From Erythrobacter donghaensis (GTDB taxonomy: Bacteria; Pseudomonadota; Alphaproteobacteria; Sphingomonadales; Sphingomonadaceae), in contig NZ_LSJS01000185.1 of assembly GCF_001557325.1 (NCBI RefSeq), positions 1 to 31,648 on the forward strand: 31,648 bases of DNA, written 5' to 3'. The translations under genes were made by a program, and so were the position numbers. This document shows positions 7,688-16,067 of the stretch, piece after piece. The notes below the pieces were generated by a model. That model was not told the origin of the DNA, did not search any database, and saw nothing but the letters and a program-made list of their open reading frames with translations. Position 1 is the first letter of the stretch. Each line of letters opens with the position of its first letter.

Positions 7688-8277
7688 GCCAGCGCCGCAC
7701 TCTTCTTGAGCACCTGATAAGCATCGACCACGGCGGTGAGCTGCGCCTCGTGCGCGCGGTCGCCGCCATTGCGGTCGGGGTGGTAGCGGCGCACCAGTTC
7801 GGAATAGCGCCTGCGGAGCCGCGTGCGATCGGTGTCGGAGCCCAAACCCATCACCTCGAGCGCGACCGCCTCTTCGCGCGAGAAGCGCCCCGACATCGCC
7901 GCCTTGGCCTCGCGCTCGGCGCGCGACTTGATGCCGCGGGCGCGGGCGCTGATCGCCTCCAAGGGGTCGGCATAGTCGGCCCAGCGCGGCCCATCGGCGA
8001 TTCCCGCCGTGGGGCGGAACACCCGGCTCTCGGTCTGCCAACCCGCGATGGGCGACTGGGCGCGCAGGATCTCCTCGGCGCTCATGCCTTCGAACCAGTC
8101 GTATCCCGCGTTGAACTCGCGCACGTGTTGCAGGCAGAACCAGCGCCACTCACCCGGCCCGTCGAAGCCGTGCGGCCGCCGCCCGGGCGCGCGGAATTCG
8201 CCCGCCTCACGGCAGCCAGGAGCTTCGCAAGCGCGCCCGGGGCTCTCGACGCGGCCGTGGAATCGTGGTGAAGGCAT
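7684..8277 (-). CDS. J-domain protein with an N-terminal zinc-binding motif
   Basis: A 197-residue DnaJ-type co-chaperone with its J domain at the C-terminus (about 138-192). The HPD tripeptide that stimulates Hsp70 ATPase is at 166-168, in RYHPDRNGGD. The N-terminal part has C17-x4-C22 and C48-x2-H51, a probable zinc site, within the conserved context WRWFCLQHVREFNAGYDWFEGMS. I chose ATG 8277 (MPSPRFHGRV) over an upstream start because family members begin this way. In many alphaproteobacteria this J-protein lies next to cobS and opposite bolA. Here bolA is nearby and divergent, but cobS is 3.6 kb away. The specific client is unknown. Confidence 0.88.
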   Translation of the reverse strand: MPSPRFHGRVESPGRACEAPGCREAGEFRAPGRRPHGFDGPGEWRWFCLQHVREFNAGYDWFEGMSAEEILRAQSPIAGWQTESRVFRPTAGIADGPRWADYADPLEAISARARGIKSRAEREAKAAMSGRFSREEAVALEVMGLGSDTDRTRLRRRYSELVRRYHPDRNGGDRAHEAQLTAVVDAYQVLKKSAALA

Positions 8278-8341
8278 GAAGGCGCTAGGTGGCGATTGCA
8301 GGCGCAAAATCCAAGCGCCAAAAGCCCCAATGCTGCGACCT

Positions 8342-8959
8342 TTACTTCGTTCGCGCTGGATCGAGCGTGAAGAACATGACCTGGATCAGTCGACCATCGT
8401 GCACCGTTTTCCCGAAACCGGGGCAGGAGGTATGCCAGAACCACGGGCGCAGCAGCACCAGACGATTGAAGCGCATCGGTATATCGAAAGTCTTCTCCCA
8501 CGCCGCGGGACGCAGGCTGTCCTTGGCGAGGATGGTGTTGCACGCCTCGGACACGCTCGCATACCCCATCGCCTGCGCCTCGCTGTCGTTGATCGGGGCG
8601 CGATCAGTATCGGTCGCCTTGTGACGGAAGAATCGCGTTCCACCGCGGCAGTCTTGCGGACGCGAGAGATAGAGGATGCCGGACCACTGGGAATCGTCCA
8701 CGTGAACCCGGGCGTTCTTGGAATCGCTCGCCAGCGTCAATCGGCATTTGCCGTGCGACTGAAGCGGCTCGACCGGCTTTAACGGCTCCCCGGTAACATG
8801 CGAGACATAATCCGAAAGCCCGGGGAGATCGAGCCGCTGGACACTGTTGCGACCGGAGTAATTACCGCCTTGCTCGGGGTAGTCCAGGCCCAAGGCCAGG
8901 TCGCGGAAGTGATCCGGTTCTTCGAGGAAATCGTCGATGACAATGAACGAGGTGGGCAT
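8342..8959 (-). CDS. DUF6445-like protein, putative 2-oxoglutarate/Fe(II) oxygenase
   Basis: A 205-residue protein beginning FIVIDDFLEEPDHFRDLAL, which I recognise as DUF6445-like. The pattern fits a double-stranded beta-helix non-haem iron oxygenase: H86-V-D88 in RVHVDDSQWSG, a distal H176 in PWFWHTSCPGFG, and R190 in DGRLIQVMFF as a possible 2-oxoglutarate-binding Arg. These resemble prolyl-4-hydroxylase-like folds. The start at 8959 is chosen from homology of the N-terminus; no strong ribosome-binding site is visible. It reads as less GC-rich than its neighbours and lies between the J-protein gene and bolA, so it may be a later arrival. The substrate is unknown. Catalysis is inferred from motifs. 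Confidence 0.72.
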   Translation of the reverse strand: MPTSFIVIDDFLEEPDHFRDLALGLDYPEQGGNYSGRNSVQRLDLPGLSDYVSHVTGEPLKPVEPLQSHGKCRLTLASDSKNARVHVDDSQWSGILYLSRPQDCRGGTRFFRHKATDTDRAPINDSEAQAMGYASVSEACNTILAKDSLRPAAWEKTFDIPMRFNRLVLLRPWFWHTSCPGFGKTVHDGRLIQVMFFTLDPARTK

Positions 8960-9044
8960 CGCGACGCGGATAGACCGCCGCCTGACGCTTTGCAATGCGT
9001 TGGCAGGTGCTCCAAAGGAGCGACACCGAAAGGAGAAGAAAACG

Positions 9045-9317
9045 ATGACCGGATCGGTTGCCGAGGAAATGCATGCGCTCCTGACCGAGGCTTTCGCGCC
9101 GACGCGGCTCGCGATCATCAACGACAGCGCCAAGCATTCGGGTCACATGGGCGACGACGGTTCAGGCGAATCGCATTTCACGGTGGAGATCGAAGCGGCG
9201 GTCTTTGCCGAGATGAACCGCCTCGCCCGCCAGCGCGCGGTGATCGCGGCGCTGGGGGACATCGTCGGGCAGCGCGTCCATGCGGTGGCGATAAAGGCGA
9301 GCGTGCCGGAAGCGTGA
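9045..9317 (+). CDS. BolA family protein
   Basis: A 90-residue BolA protein. The family partners with monothiol glutaredoxins in iron-sulfur cluster trafficking and also affects morphology and stress response. The class II KH-like fold is visible: TRLAIINDSAKHSGH, the helix NRLARQRAVIAALGDIV, and HAVAIKAS with the conserved His-Ala-[LV]-x-I-K/A end. ATG 9045 is preceded by AAAGGAGAAG (9029-9038), a strong ribosome-binding site. It diverges from the DUF6445-like and J-protein genes. Its TGA stop overlaps the GTG start of the Nudix gene by 4 bases (GTGA), so the two are likely translationally coupled. Confidence 0.93.
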   Translation: MTGSVAEEMHALLTEAFAPTRLAIINDSAKHSGHMGDDGSGESHFTVEIEAAVFAEMNRLARQRAVIAALGDIVGQRVHAVAIKASVPEA

Positions 9318-9772
9318 GCGTGACCCTCAACCCCGCCCTGCGCCTGCGCCCTGCGGCGCGGCTGATCGTGCTCGATCCCGCGGGCCGCGCGCTGATGTTT
9401 CGCTATGACGTGCCCGGCCGTCCGCCCTTCTGGGTGACCGCAGGCGGCGAGGTCGATCCGGGCGAGAGCTTCGAGGATGCCGCGCGGCGCGAATTGTTCG
9501 AGGAGACCGGCATCGTCGCCGACCCCGGCCCCCAGATCGCCCGGATGACCCCCGAATTCGTCACGGTCGAGGGCGAGCCGGTGCAGGCCGACGAGCGCTT
9601 CTTTCTGATACGCGTGGACGACGCGCGGATCGACACCGCAGGGCACACCGAGACCGAGCAGGCGCTGATGACGCAGCACCGCTGGTTCACACTCGAGGAG
9701 CTGGAAAGCTGGCACGAGGCGGTGTTTCCGGTGGAACTCGCCGCCATGATCCGGTCTGCAATCGCAACCTGA
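9314..9772 (+). CDS. Nudix hydrolase
   Basis: A 152-residue Nudix enzyme that hydrolyses a nucleoside diphosphate linked to another group; the exact substrate is not clear. The Nudix box G-x5-E-x7-R-E-x2-E-E-x-G is complete in the stretch starting GGEVDPGESFED and ending RRELFEETGI (about residues 43-66). I chose GTG 9314 because it forms a 4-base GTGA overlap with the bolA stop; a GTG at 9320 is an alternative. It is co-directional with bolA and followed 50 bp later by the SDR gene, which has its own ribosome-binding site. Confidence 0.9.
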   Translation: MSVTLNPALRLRPAARLIVLDPAGRALMFRYDVPGRPPFWVTAGGEVDPGESFEDAARRELFEETGIVADPGPQIARMTPEFVTVEGEPVQADERFFLIRVDDARIDTAGHTETEQALMTQHRWFTLEELESWHEAVFPVELAAMIRSAIAT

Positions 9773-9822
9773 TTGCGCGGGCCCGAACCGCCCGCTACCT
9801 CTCCAGGAAAAGGGAGAGAAAC

Positions 9823-10632
9823 ATGGACTACGCAGGCAAGGTGGCATGGATCACCGGCGCATCCTCGGGCATTGGCGCGGCGCTGGCGCGGGAGCTGGCC
9901 GCGCGGGGCGCTCACGTGGTGCTGTCGGGCCGTGACGAAGCGCGCCTCGCCGAGGTCGCGGCAGATTGCGGCGAGACCCTGATCCTCGCCTTCGACGTGC
10001 GCGATGATGCCGCTCTGGCTGACGCGACCGCCAAGGCCATCGCGTGGAAGGGCGGCGTCGACATCGCCTTCGCCAATGCCGGGATTTCGCAGAGGAGCCG
10101 CGCGTTGAAGACCTCGATGCAGGTCTACCGCGACATCATCGAAGTCGATCTCCTCGCCCAGATCGCTTTCACGCAAGGGCTGATCGGCCATATGGCCGAG
10201 CGCGGATCGGGGGCCTTGGGGTTCATCTCCTCGATCGCGGGCAAGGTCGGGGTGCCGATGCGCACGGCCTATTGCGCCGCCAAGTTCGGGCTGGCGGGCT
10301 ATGCCGACGCGCTCAGGGCCGAGCTGTCGATCAACGGCGTGTCGGTGCACACCATCTACCCGGGCTCGGTCGCGACCAATGTGTCGAGGAACGCGCTCAC
10401 CGCCGAAGGCACCGCGCGGGGCCGCAGCGACAAGGCGATCGACGAGGGCATCCCGGCTGACGTCGCCGCCCGCCAGATGCTTGACGGGATCGCTACAGGC
10501 ACTCGCGAGATAATCGTCGCCGAGGGCTTCGAGCTCGCCATGGGCGAGGCACGCCGCACGCCCGAGGCGCTGCTCGATCAGGTCGCGGAGATGGTCGCCA
10601 AGGGTTACATGGACAAGCTGGAGCAGCAGTGA
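9823..10632 (+). CDS. SDR family NAD(P)-dependent oxidoreductase
   Basis: Short-chain dehydrogenase/reductase of 269 residues. It has the Rossmann cofactor motif TGASSGIG (11-18), the NAG motif (85-87), and the catalytic Ser136/137-Tyr150-x3-Lys154 (YCAAK). After the active site comes the conserved PGSVATNV segment. A DHRS7-like steroid or acyl alcohol dehydrogenase is possible, but the substrate cannot be told. ATG 9823 follows a strong AGGGAGA ribosome-binding site. The stop TGA shares one base with the ATG of the epoxide hydrolase gene (TGATG), so the two enzymes are translationally coupled and may act on the same substrate pathway. Confidence 0.92.
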   Translation: MDYAGKVAWITGASSGIGAALARELAARGAHVVLSGRDEARLAEVAADCGETLILAFDVRDDAALADATAKAIAWKGGVDIAFANAGISQRSRALKTSMQVYRDIIEVDLLAQIAFTQGLIGHMAERGSGALGFISSIAGKVGVPMRTAYCAAKFGLAGYADALRAELSINGVSVHTIYPGSVATNVSRNALTAEGTARGRSDKAIDEGIPADVAARQMLDGIATGTREIIVAEGFELAMGEARRTPEALLDQVAEMVAKGYMDKLEQQ

Positions 10633-11525
10633 TGAGCTTCGACCTCAAGCGGGTGCACCTTCCGAACGGGATCCACCTCGACATCGTCGACGAAGGGCCG
10701 GTCGACGCCCCGGTGCTGATCTTCCTCCACGGCTTTCCCGAAAGCCACCGCACCTGGCGGCACCAGATCCGCCATTTCTCCGACCGCTTCCGCTGCATCG
10801 CCCCCGATCAGCGCGGCTATCGCGGCTCGTCGAAACCGCAGGAGGTCGCTGCCTATACCCCCGACAAGCTGATCGGCGACGTCTTCCTGCTCGCCGACAC
10901 GCTGGGGATCGCGAGCTTCACCATCGTCGGGCACGACTGGGGCGGGGCGATTGCCTGGGGAGTGGCGCTCGGCGGCCAGCACGCCCGCGTGACCCGCGCG
11001 GTGATCGCCAACGCGCCGCACCCGGCGATCTTCCAGCGCCTGCTCTACACTCACCCTGTCCAGCGCGAGGCGAGCCAGTACATCCGCGGGTTCAAGGACC
11101 CTGCCAACGACGCGCTGGTGAAGGAGCACGGGCTCACCGGCCTCCTGCTCAAGGAAGTGAAGTGGGACCGCCCCACGGCGATGGAGCCCGAGGAGCGCGA
11201 CCAGCTGCTGCGCGACTGGCAGAACCGTGACGCCGCCTTCGGGATGCTCAACTATTACCGTGCGAGCCCGATCGACGTGCCGCCGATGGACGCGCCTTTC
11301 GCAGTGCCGGAGGGCTGGACGCCGCCCGCCCTGCCCAAGCTGACCATCCCGACGCTGGTGATCTGGGCTCTGGACGACCTCGCCCTGCCCCCTGAGAACC
11401 TCGAGGGACTGGAGGACATCATCGACCCGCTCACCATCGTGAAGGTGCCGGACTGCGGGCATTTCGTGCCGTGGGAGGCGCCCGAGGCAGTCAATGCGGC
11501 GATCGAGGCGTTCCTCGCGGGCTAA
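10632..11525 (+). CDS. Alpha/beta hydrolase, soluble epoxide hydrolase type
   Basis: A 297-residue alpha/beta hydrolase with epoxide hydrolase marks. These are the oxyanion motif HGFPES (33-38), the DQRGYRGS segment (59-66), and the nucleophile elbow VGHDWGG with Asp102, which is Asp as in epoxide hydrolases and dehalogenases rather than Ser. The acid D248/D249 lies in WALDDLALP, and catalytic H277 in CGHFVPWEAP. Tyr208/Tyr209 (NYYRAS) could polarise the epoxide. It would convert epoxides to diols in the cytosol. The start at ATG 10632 overlaps the SDR stop. Its TAA stop shares CTAA (11522-11525) with the convergent DUF2332 gene. Haloalkane dehalogenase activity is less likely. Confidence 0.88.
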   Translation: MSFDLKRVHLPNGIHLDIVDEGPVDAPVLIFLHGFPESHRTWRHQIRHFSDRFRCIAPDQRGYRGSSKPQEVAAYTPDKLIGDVFLLADTLGIASFTIVGHDWGGAIAWGVALGGQHARVTRAVIANAPHPAIFQRLLYTHPVQREASQYIRGFKDPANDALVKEHGLTGLLLKEVKWDRPTAMEPEERDQLLRDWQNRDAAFGMLNYYRASPIDVPPMDAPFAVPEGWTPPALPKLTIPTLVIWALDDLALPPENLEGLEDIIDPLTIVKVPDCGHFVPWEAPEAVNAAIEAFLAG

Positions 11526-12616
11526 CCCGCCCGCCACTCCACCCAGGCGCCATGCGGGTGCGCGTGGGACAGCAGGTACTCCTCGCCGCGATGTGCCGCG
11601 CCGTCCCACAGGCGGACACGCAATTCGTGGCGGAAGGTGGCGGGGTCGGTCTCCAGCGCGATCCAGCCGAGCGGGGTATCGGGGGTCGCGGCAAGGCCCT
11701 CGGCCTCGAAGTCGGCGGTGATGCGCGCCTGCGTTGCGGCGGGCATGTATTGCCACATGATCGAATGGAACATCACCCGCGCGGTGCCCGGCTGCCGGGG
11801 GCGCGCCAGCATGTCGGCGGCAAAGTCCCCCGCATCGGCCGCGACGACATCGGCCGGCTGCGCGCCCGCCAGCGCGATTGCGGCGTCAATCCGCGCCATC
11901 CGTTCCCCGGCATCGGGCCAGACATAGGCCTTGAGCCGCAGCGCTGCCTCGGGATCGGCAAGGTTGATCGGGGCGATGTCGCAGCCCTTCACCGATGTGA
12001 TGGCGAAACCGGATGGCGGCGGCGGCGGTGAGGCGCCGCGCCACTCGGGCACGATCCGCATCGGCGACGCCTCCGGCCCGACCTCGGTTTCGCCGAGCCT
12101 GAAGAAGTAGCGGTCGATCATGGTGTTGACGCCCGCACTTGCGCCAAGCTCGAACAGGTCGAACCGCGGACAGCGCACCCGCCCCGCCAGCCACAGGAGC
12201 CCCGCCATGATGCTCGCGGCGCGGCCCGCCTCGTTGGTCTGCGGCGGGCCGTCGAGCCACGGCAGCAGCCGCGCATCGAACCTGCGCGTAAGATCGAGCA
12301 CCAGCGCATCGACCTCGTGCTGATCGGTGACATCGCCGGAATAGACCGCGCCAAGCCGCATGTCCGCCCCGGTCAGCAACAGGTGGTGAAATCCGCCTGC
12401 GATCCTGAGCGGCATCGCATCCTTGAGCGTCAGGCCCTGCCAGTTCGCGATCCGCCGTCCGGTCGCCGTGTCGCTCGCCCGCACCCCGGCGAGCGCGCGG
12501 ATCACGCGGGCCGTGGCGGGCGCGCCGTTCTCCTCGGCATGGCGGGCCTGCCATTCGAGCGCTGCCGTAAAGTCTTCCAGACCCATGATTCCCGGCTCGC
12601 TCACCGCCATCACCAT
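11522..12616 (-). CDS. DUF2332 family protein
   Basis: A 364-residue cytosolic protein of the DUF2332 family, which has no established function. Visible features are the N-terminal [26 protein letters not shown] and the glycine-rich helix [21 protein letters not shown] (near 152-172), which looks like the start of a methyltransferase-type Rossmann fold. Also present is a proline run near residue 200 and the C-terminal [12 protein letters not shown], rich in His. A SAM-dependent methyltransferase-like fold is possible but unproven. Two in-frame starts (12616 and 12610) are equivalent for our purposes. It diverges from hisG across 39 bp. No functional link to the histidine operon is apparent. 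Confidence 0.8.
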   Translation of the reverse strand: MVMAVSEPGIMGLEDFTAALEWQARHAEENGAPATARVIRALAGVRASDTATGRRIANWQGLTLKDAMPLRIAGGFHHLLLTGADMRLGAVYSGDVTDQHEVDALVLDLTRRFDARLLPWLDGPPQTNEAGRAASIMAGLLWLAGRVRCPRFDLFELGASAGVNTMIDRYFFRLGETEVGPEASPMRIVPEWRGASPPPPPSGFAITSVKGCDIAPINLADPEAALRLKAYVWPDAGERMARIDAAIALAGAQPADVVAADAGDFAADMLARPRQPGTARVMFHSIMWQYMPAATQARITADFEAEGLAATPDTPLGWIALETDPATFRHELRVRLWDGAAHRGEEYLLSHAHPHGAWVEWRAG

Positions 12617-12655
12617 TGCCCTTTTGCCGTCCCGCCCTTAAGTGCGCGGCCAATC

Positions 12656-13351
12656 ATGACCATCAATGGCATCCCCGACAATCCCGGACAGCTGACCTTC
12701 GCTGTCCCCAAGGGCCGCATCCTCGACGAGGCGCTGCCGGTGATGGCACGCGCCGGTGTGAAGCCTGCGGCCGATTTCCACGACCCCAAGAGCCGCGCCC
12801 TCGCCTTCGGCACCACCCGCCCCGACATGCGCCTGATCCGCGTGCGCGCCTTCGATGTGGCGACCTTCGTCGCGCATGGCGCGGCGCAGGTGGGGATCGT
12901 CGGTTCGGACGTGATCGAGGAATTCGACTACGCCGATCTCTACGCGCCGGTCGATCTCGGGATCGGGCTGTGCCGCCTGTCGGTCGCGCGTATGGCATCG
13001 GATGCCGACGAAGCCGGAACTGCCAGCCACCTGCGCGTGGCCACCAAATACCCGAGCCTCACCCGCCGCCACTTCGAAGCCGCCGGCGTGCAGGCCGAAT
13101 GCGTCAAGCTCAACGGCGCGATGGAGCTTGCCCCTTCGCTCGGACTTGCTCGCCAGATCGTCGATCTCGTCTCGACCGGCACCACCCTGCGCGAGAATGG
13201 CCTCATCGAGACTGCGGTCATCCTCGAGATTTCCGCGCGCCTGATCGTCAACCGCACCGCCCTCAAGACCGACCGCCGCGTCGCCGCGCTGGTCGACGCC
13301 TTCCGCCGCGAGGCCGAGGAACGCGCTCACAAGGCTCCCGTCGCTGCATGA
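12656..13351 (+). CDS. hisG: ATP phosphoribosyltransferase, short form
   Basis: First enzyme of histidine biosynthesis, joining ATP and PRPP to N1-(5-phosphoribosyl)-ATP. The 231-residue protein has the catalytic core only. It starts [30 protein letters not shown] and the PRPP-binding loop [14 protein letters not shown] are intact. There is no C-terminal ACT-like regulatory domain, so it is the short form, which in other bacteria works in a hetero-octamer with HisZ. No hisZ is in this window. ATG 12656 gives MTINGIPDN; no ribosome-binding site is obvious in the 39 bp upstream. Its stop overlaps hisD by 4 bases (ATGA). Confidence 0.96.
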   Translation: MTINGIPDNPGQLTFAVPKGRILDEALPVMARAGVKPAADFHDPKSRALAFGTTRPDMRLIRVRAFDVATFVAHGAAQVGIVGSDVIEEFDYADLYAPVDLGIGLCRLSVARMASDADEAGTASHLRVATKYPSLTRRHFEAAGVQAECVKLNGAMELAPSLGLARQIVDLVSTGTTLRENGLIETAVILEISARLIVNRTALKTDRRVAALVDAFRREAEERAHKAPVAA

Positions 13352-14646
13352 CCGCCAAGCTGCTCTCCACCTTCCAACCCGACTTCGAGACGAAGTTCGC
13401 CCGCATCGTCGATGCGCGGCGCGAAGCCGATTCCGATGTCGCGGGTCAGGTCTCGGGCATCCTCCAGGCGGTCAAGGGCCGCGGCGATGCGGCGCTGGTC
13501 GAATACACGCAGCGGTTCGATGGCTATGCGCTGATCGACGAAAGCGACTGGGTCATTACCCGCGAGCGCTGCGAGCAGGCCTATAACGACATTGCCCCGG
13601 ACTTGCGCGAGGCGTTGGAACTCGCCGCTGCGCGCATCCGCGCCTATCACGAGGCGCAGCTCCCCGCGAACCGCGACTATGTCGACGGCGCGGGCGTGCG
13701 CTTGGGCGCGATCTGGCGGGCGGTGGATGCAGCGGGGCTCTATGTGCCCGGCGGGCGTGCGGCCTATCCCTCCTCGCTGCTGATGAACGCGATCCCCGCG
13801 CGCGTGGCGGGGGTCGAGCGGCTGGTGGTCGTCACCCCCACCCCCAAGGGCCAGTCGAACCCGATGGTGCTCGCAGCCGCGCATATCGCGGGCGTGGACG
13901 AGATCTGGCGCGTGGGCGGTGCACAGGCTGTCGGCGCGCTCGCCTATGGCACCGAGCGGATCAAGCGGGTCGACGTCGTCACCGGCCCCGGCAATGCCTG
14001 GGTGGCCGAGGCCAAGCGCCAGCTGTTCGGCGTGGTCGGGATCGACATGGTCGCAGGCCCTTCGGAAATCCTCGTCATCGCCGACGGGAAGAACGATCCC
14101 GACTGGATCGCCGCCGACCTGCTTTCGCAGGCGGAGCATGACCCGACCTCGCAGTCGATCCTCATCACCGACGATGCGGGGTTCGCACGGCAGGTGGAGG
14201 ACTGCATCGACTTGCAGATCACCCAGCTCGCCACGGCGAAGACGGCGCGGGCGAGTTGGGATGCGCATGGCGTGATGATCGTGGTCAACGATCTCCTCGC
14301 CGAGGCCCCGGCGCTGGCCAACCGTTTGGCTGCCGAACACGTCGAGATCGCCCTCGACGATCCCGAGCCCTACCTCGCGGCGATCCGCCACGCGGGCAGC
14401 ATCTTCCTCGGCCGCATGACGCCCGAGGCGGTGGGCGATTATGTCGCCGGGCCGAACCACGTGCTGCCCACGGGACGCCGCGCGCGCTTCTCGAGCGGGT
14501 TGTCGGTGCTCGACTTCATGAAGCGCACGAGTTTCCTCGGGCTCGATGCCGCGTCCTTCGCCGCGATCGGCCCTGCCGCCGCGACCCTCGCCCATGCCGA
14601 GGGGCTGCCGGCGCATGCCAAGTCCGTGGAACTCAGAATCCGATGA
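13348..14646 (+). CDS. hisD: Histidinol dehydrogenase
   Basis: Last enzyme of histidine biosynthesis, oxidising L-histidinol to histidine with two NAD+ and one zinc. The 432-residue length is normal. Visible are the substrate and NAD loops [11 protein letters not shown] (133-143) and [14 protein letters not shown] (211-224). The probable zinc ligands are Q261, H264, D364 and H423, and the catalytic pair is E330-H331 in AAEHVEI. The ATG lies inside the hisG stop (ATGA, 13348-13351), and its own stop overlaps nusB the same way. This is a tightly coupled operon in which amino-acid and core cell functions are mixed, as often seen in alphaproteobacteria. Confidence 0.97.
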   Translation: MTAKLLSTFQPDFETKFARIVDARREADSDVAGQVSGILQAVKGRGDAALVEYTQRFDGYALIDESDWVITRERCEQAYNDIAPDLREALELAAARIRAYHEAQLPANRDYVDGAGVRLGAIWRAVDAAGLYVPGGRAAYPSSLLMNAIPARVAGVERLVVVTPTPKGQSNPMVLAAAHIAGVDEIWRVGGAQAVGALAYGTERIKRVDVVTGPGNAWVAEAKRQLFGVVGIDMVAGPSEILVIADGKNDPDWIAADLLSQAEHDPTSQSILITDDAGFARQVEDCIDLQITQLATAKTARASWDAHGVMIVVNDLLAEAPALANRLAAEHVEIALDDPEPYLAAIRHAGSIFLGRMTPEAVGDYVAGPNHVLPTGRRARFSSGLSVLDFMKRTSFLGLDAASFAAIGPAAATLAHAEGLPAHAKSVELRIR

Positions 14647-15110
14647 ACCAGCCCGTCCGCTCCCAGGCCCGCTCGGCCGCGCGTCTTGCCGCCGTCCAGG
14701 CGCTGTACCAGCAGCACATGGAGGGCACCGCCCTCGCCCGGCTGCTCGACGAATTTCACCAGCACCGGCTGGGACGCACGATCGACGACGAGGATTTCGA
14801 CGAGGCCGAATATGCCGACGCCGAGGTGCCGTTCTTCGACGATGTCGTGCGCGGTGTGGACGCCCGGCGTGACGAGATCGATGCGCTTGTGGCGGGCAAG
14901 CTCGCGAGCGGCTGGACCCTCGCGCGGCTCGACAAGGCGATGCTACAGGTGCTTCGCGCCGGCACCTATGAACTGCTCGCGCGCGCCGATGTGCCCGCGG
15001 CCGTCGTGATCAACGAGTATGTCGAGGTCGCCAAGGCCTTCTTCGACGACGGGCAGGCCAAGTTCGTCAACGGCATCCTCGATGCGGTGGCCAGGGACGC
15101 GCGGGGCTGA
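14643..15110 (+). CDS. nusB: Transcription antitermination factor NusB
   Basis: NusB binds boxA RNA with S10/NusE to form the rRNA antitermination complex. The 155-residue all-helical protein begins RSAARLAAVQALYQQHMEG, the conserved N-terminal Arg-rich helix. It ends with the family signature INEYVEVAKAFFDDGQAKFVNGILD near 120-148. ATG 14643 overlaps the hisD stop (ATGA). The stop TGA at 15108-15110 overlaps the proposed CTG start of thiL. No unusual residues seen. Confidence 0.95.
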   Translation: MNQPVRSQARSAARLAAVQALYQQHMEGTALARLLDEFHQHRLGRTIDDEDFDEAEYADAEVPFFDDVVRGVDARRDEIDALVAGKLASGWTLARLDKAMLQVLRAGTYELLARADVPAAVVINEYVEVAKAFFDDGQAKFVNGILDAVARDARG

Positions 15111-15964
15111 ACGAGCCTGATTTCATCGCCGCCTTGCGCAGCCTGCCGCTCCATTCCGGCGCGCGCGGGCTCATGGATGATTGCGCGGTCATCGACCTCG
15201 GCAGCGAGACCTTCGTCGTCACCCACGACATGATGGCCGAGGGCACCCATTTCCGCGCCGATGCCGACATGGCAGACGTTGCGTGGAAGCTGGTCGCGAC
15301 CAATCTCTCGGACCTTGCCGCCAAGGGCGCGGAGCCGGTGGGCGTGCTGCTCGGCCACATGCTGGGGCGCGACGATGCGCGGTTTCTCGATGGGCTGCGC
15401 GACGCGCTCGAGGCCTTCACGACCCCGCTGCTGGGGGGCGACACGATTGCGGCTGGGGCCCCGCGCGCCTTCGGCCTGACGGCCATCGGGCGGGCGAGCC
15501 ACGTGCCGGTACCCGCGCGGAGCGGGGCGCAGGCGGGCGACGGGGTGTTCCTGACCGGCCCGGTCGGCCGCGCGATGCTCGGCTTTGCGGGCGACCCCGA
15601 ACACCGCGCCGCCTTCGACCGCCCCGTCCCCCGCCTCGCCAAGGGCCGCGCGCTCGCCCCGCATGTCAGCGCGATGATGGACGTCTCGGACGGGCTGCTG
15701 CTCGATTGCTGGCGCATGGCCGAGGCGAGCGGGGTGACGATCACGCTCGACCCGCAAGCGATCCCGGTCGCGGACCCCGCGCAATTCGACAAATGCATCC
15801 GCTGGGGCGATGATTACGAGCTGCTGTTCACCGCGCAGCCTGCCGCCGCGCTGCCCATACCGGCGCACCGCATCGGCACCGTCGGCGCGCGCGGGCCCGC
15901 CCCGCTGCTGCTCGGCGAGGCCCTGCTCGACGACCCCGCCAGCCTCGGCTACCGCCACGGCTGA
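15107..15964 (+). CDS. thiL: Thiamine-monophosphate kinase (probable CTG start)
   Basis: ThiL phosphorylates thiamine monophosphate to thiamine diphosphate with ATP and Mg2+. The sequence has the AIR-synthase-like ATPase fold: DDCAVIDLG, HDMMAEGTHF, KLVATNLSDLAAKGAEP, GGDT, and DVSDGLLLD with WGDDYELLF. Mg-binding Asp residues are present. The usual family N-terminus NEPDFIAALRSLPLHSGARGL can be read only if translation begins at CTG 15107, which overlaps the nusB stop as CTGA. That matches the ATGA overlaps at the two previous gene boundaries. A TTG at 15134 is the next candidate but would remove the first helix. With CTG the protein has 285 residues. Confidence 0.9.
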   Translation: MNEPDFIAALRSLPLHSGARGLMDDCAVIDLGSETFVVTHDMMAEGTHFRADADMADVAWKLVATNLSDLAAKGAEPVGVLLGHMLGRDDARFLDGLRDALEAFTTPLLGGDTIAAGAPRAFGLTAIGRASHVPVPARSGAQAGDGVFLTGPVGRAMLGFAGDPEHRAAFDRPVPRLAKGRALAPHVSAMMDVSDGLLLDCWRMAEASGVTITLDPQAIPVADPAQFDKCIRWGDDYELLFTAQPAAALPIPAHRIGTVGARGPAPLLLGEALLDDPASLGYRHG

Positions 15965-15993
15965 GCGCTGCCGCACACCCGCCCCCTCACTAA

Positions 15994-16067
15994 TTTGCGC
16001 AAAGCGGCGCAAAACCGCGCTTGGCACTCTGCCTTAGGCTTGCCAGCCCTTGGCAAGCCCCTATGAC
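15994..16067 (+). promoter_or_regulatory. Promoter and operator region upstream of hppA
   Basis: The 185-bp gap between thiL and hppA holds the palindrome TTTGCGCAAA (15994-16003), with a GCGCAAA repeat at 16007-16013. It also holds an inverted repeat GGCTTGCCA-GCCCT-TGGCAAGCC (16037-16059). A promoter can be read as TTGCCA (16040-16045), 16 bp, TATGAC (16062-16067), with the inverted repeat covering the -35 and spacer. The inverted repeat has no T-tract after it, so it looks like a protein-binding site rather than a terminator, although a weak thiL terminator is possible. Confidence 0.45.

Noticed and set aside
9265..9317. Possible mobile-element boundary near bolA and the J-protein, given the interrupted gene order
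   Set aside because: No terminal repeats, target duplications, integrase or transposase were found here or at 4100-7700.
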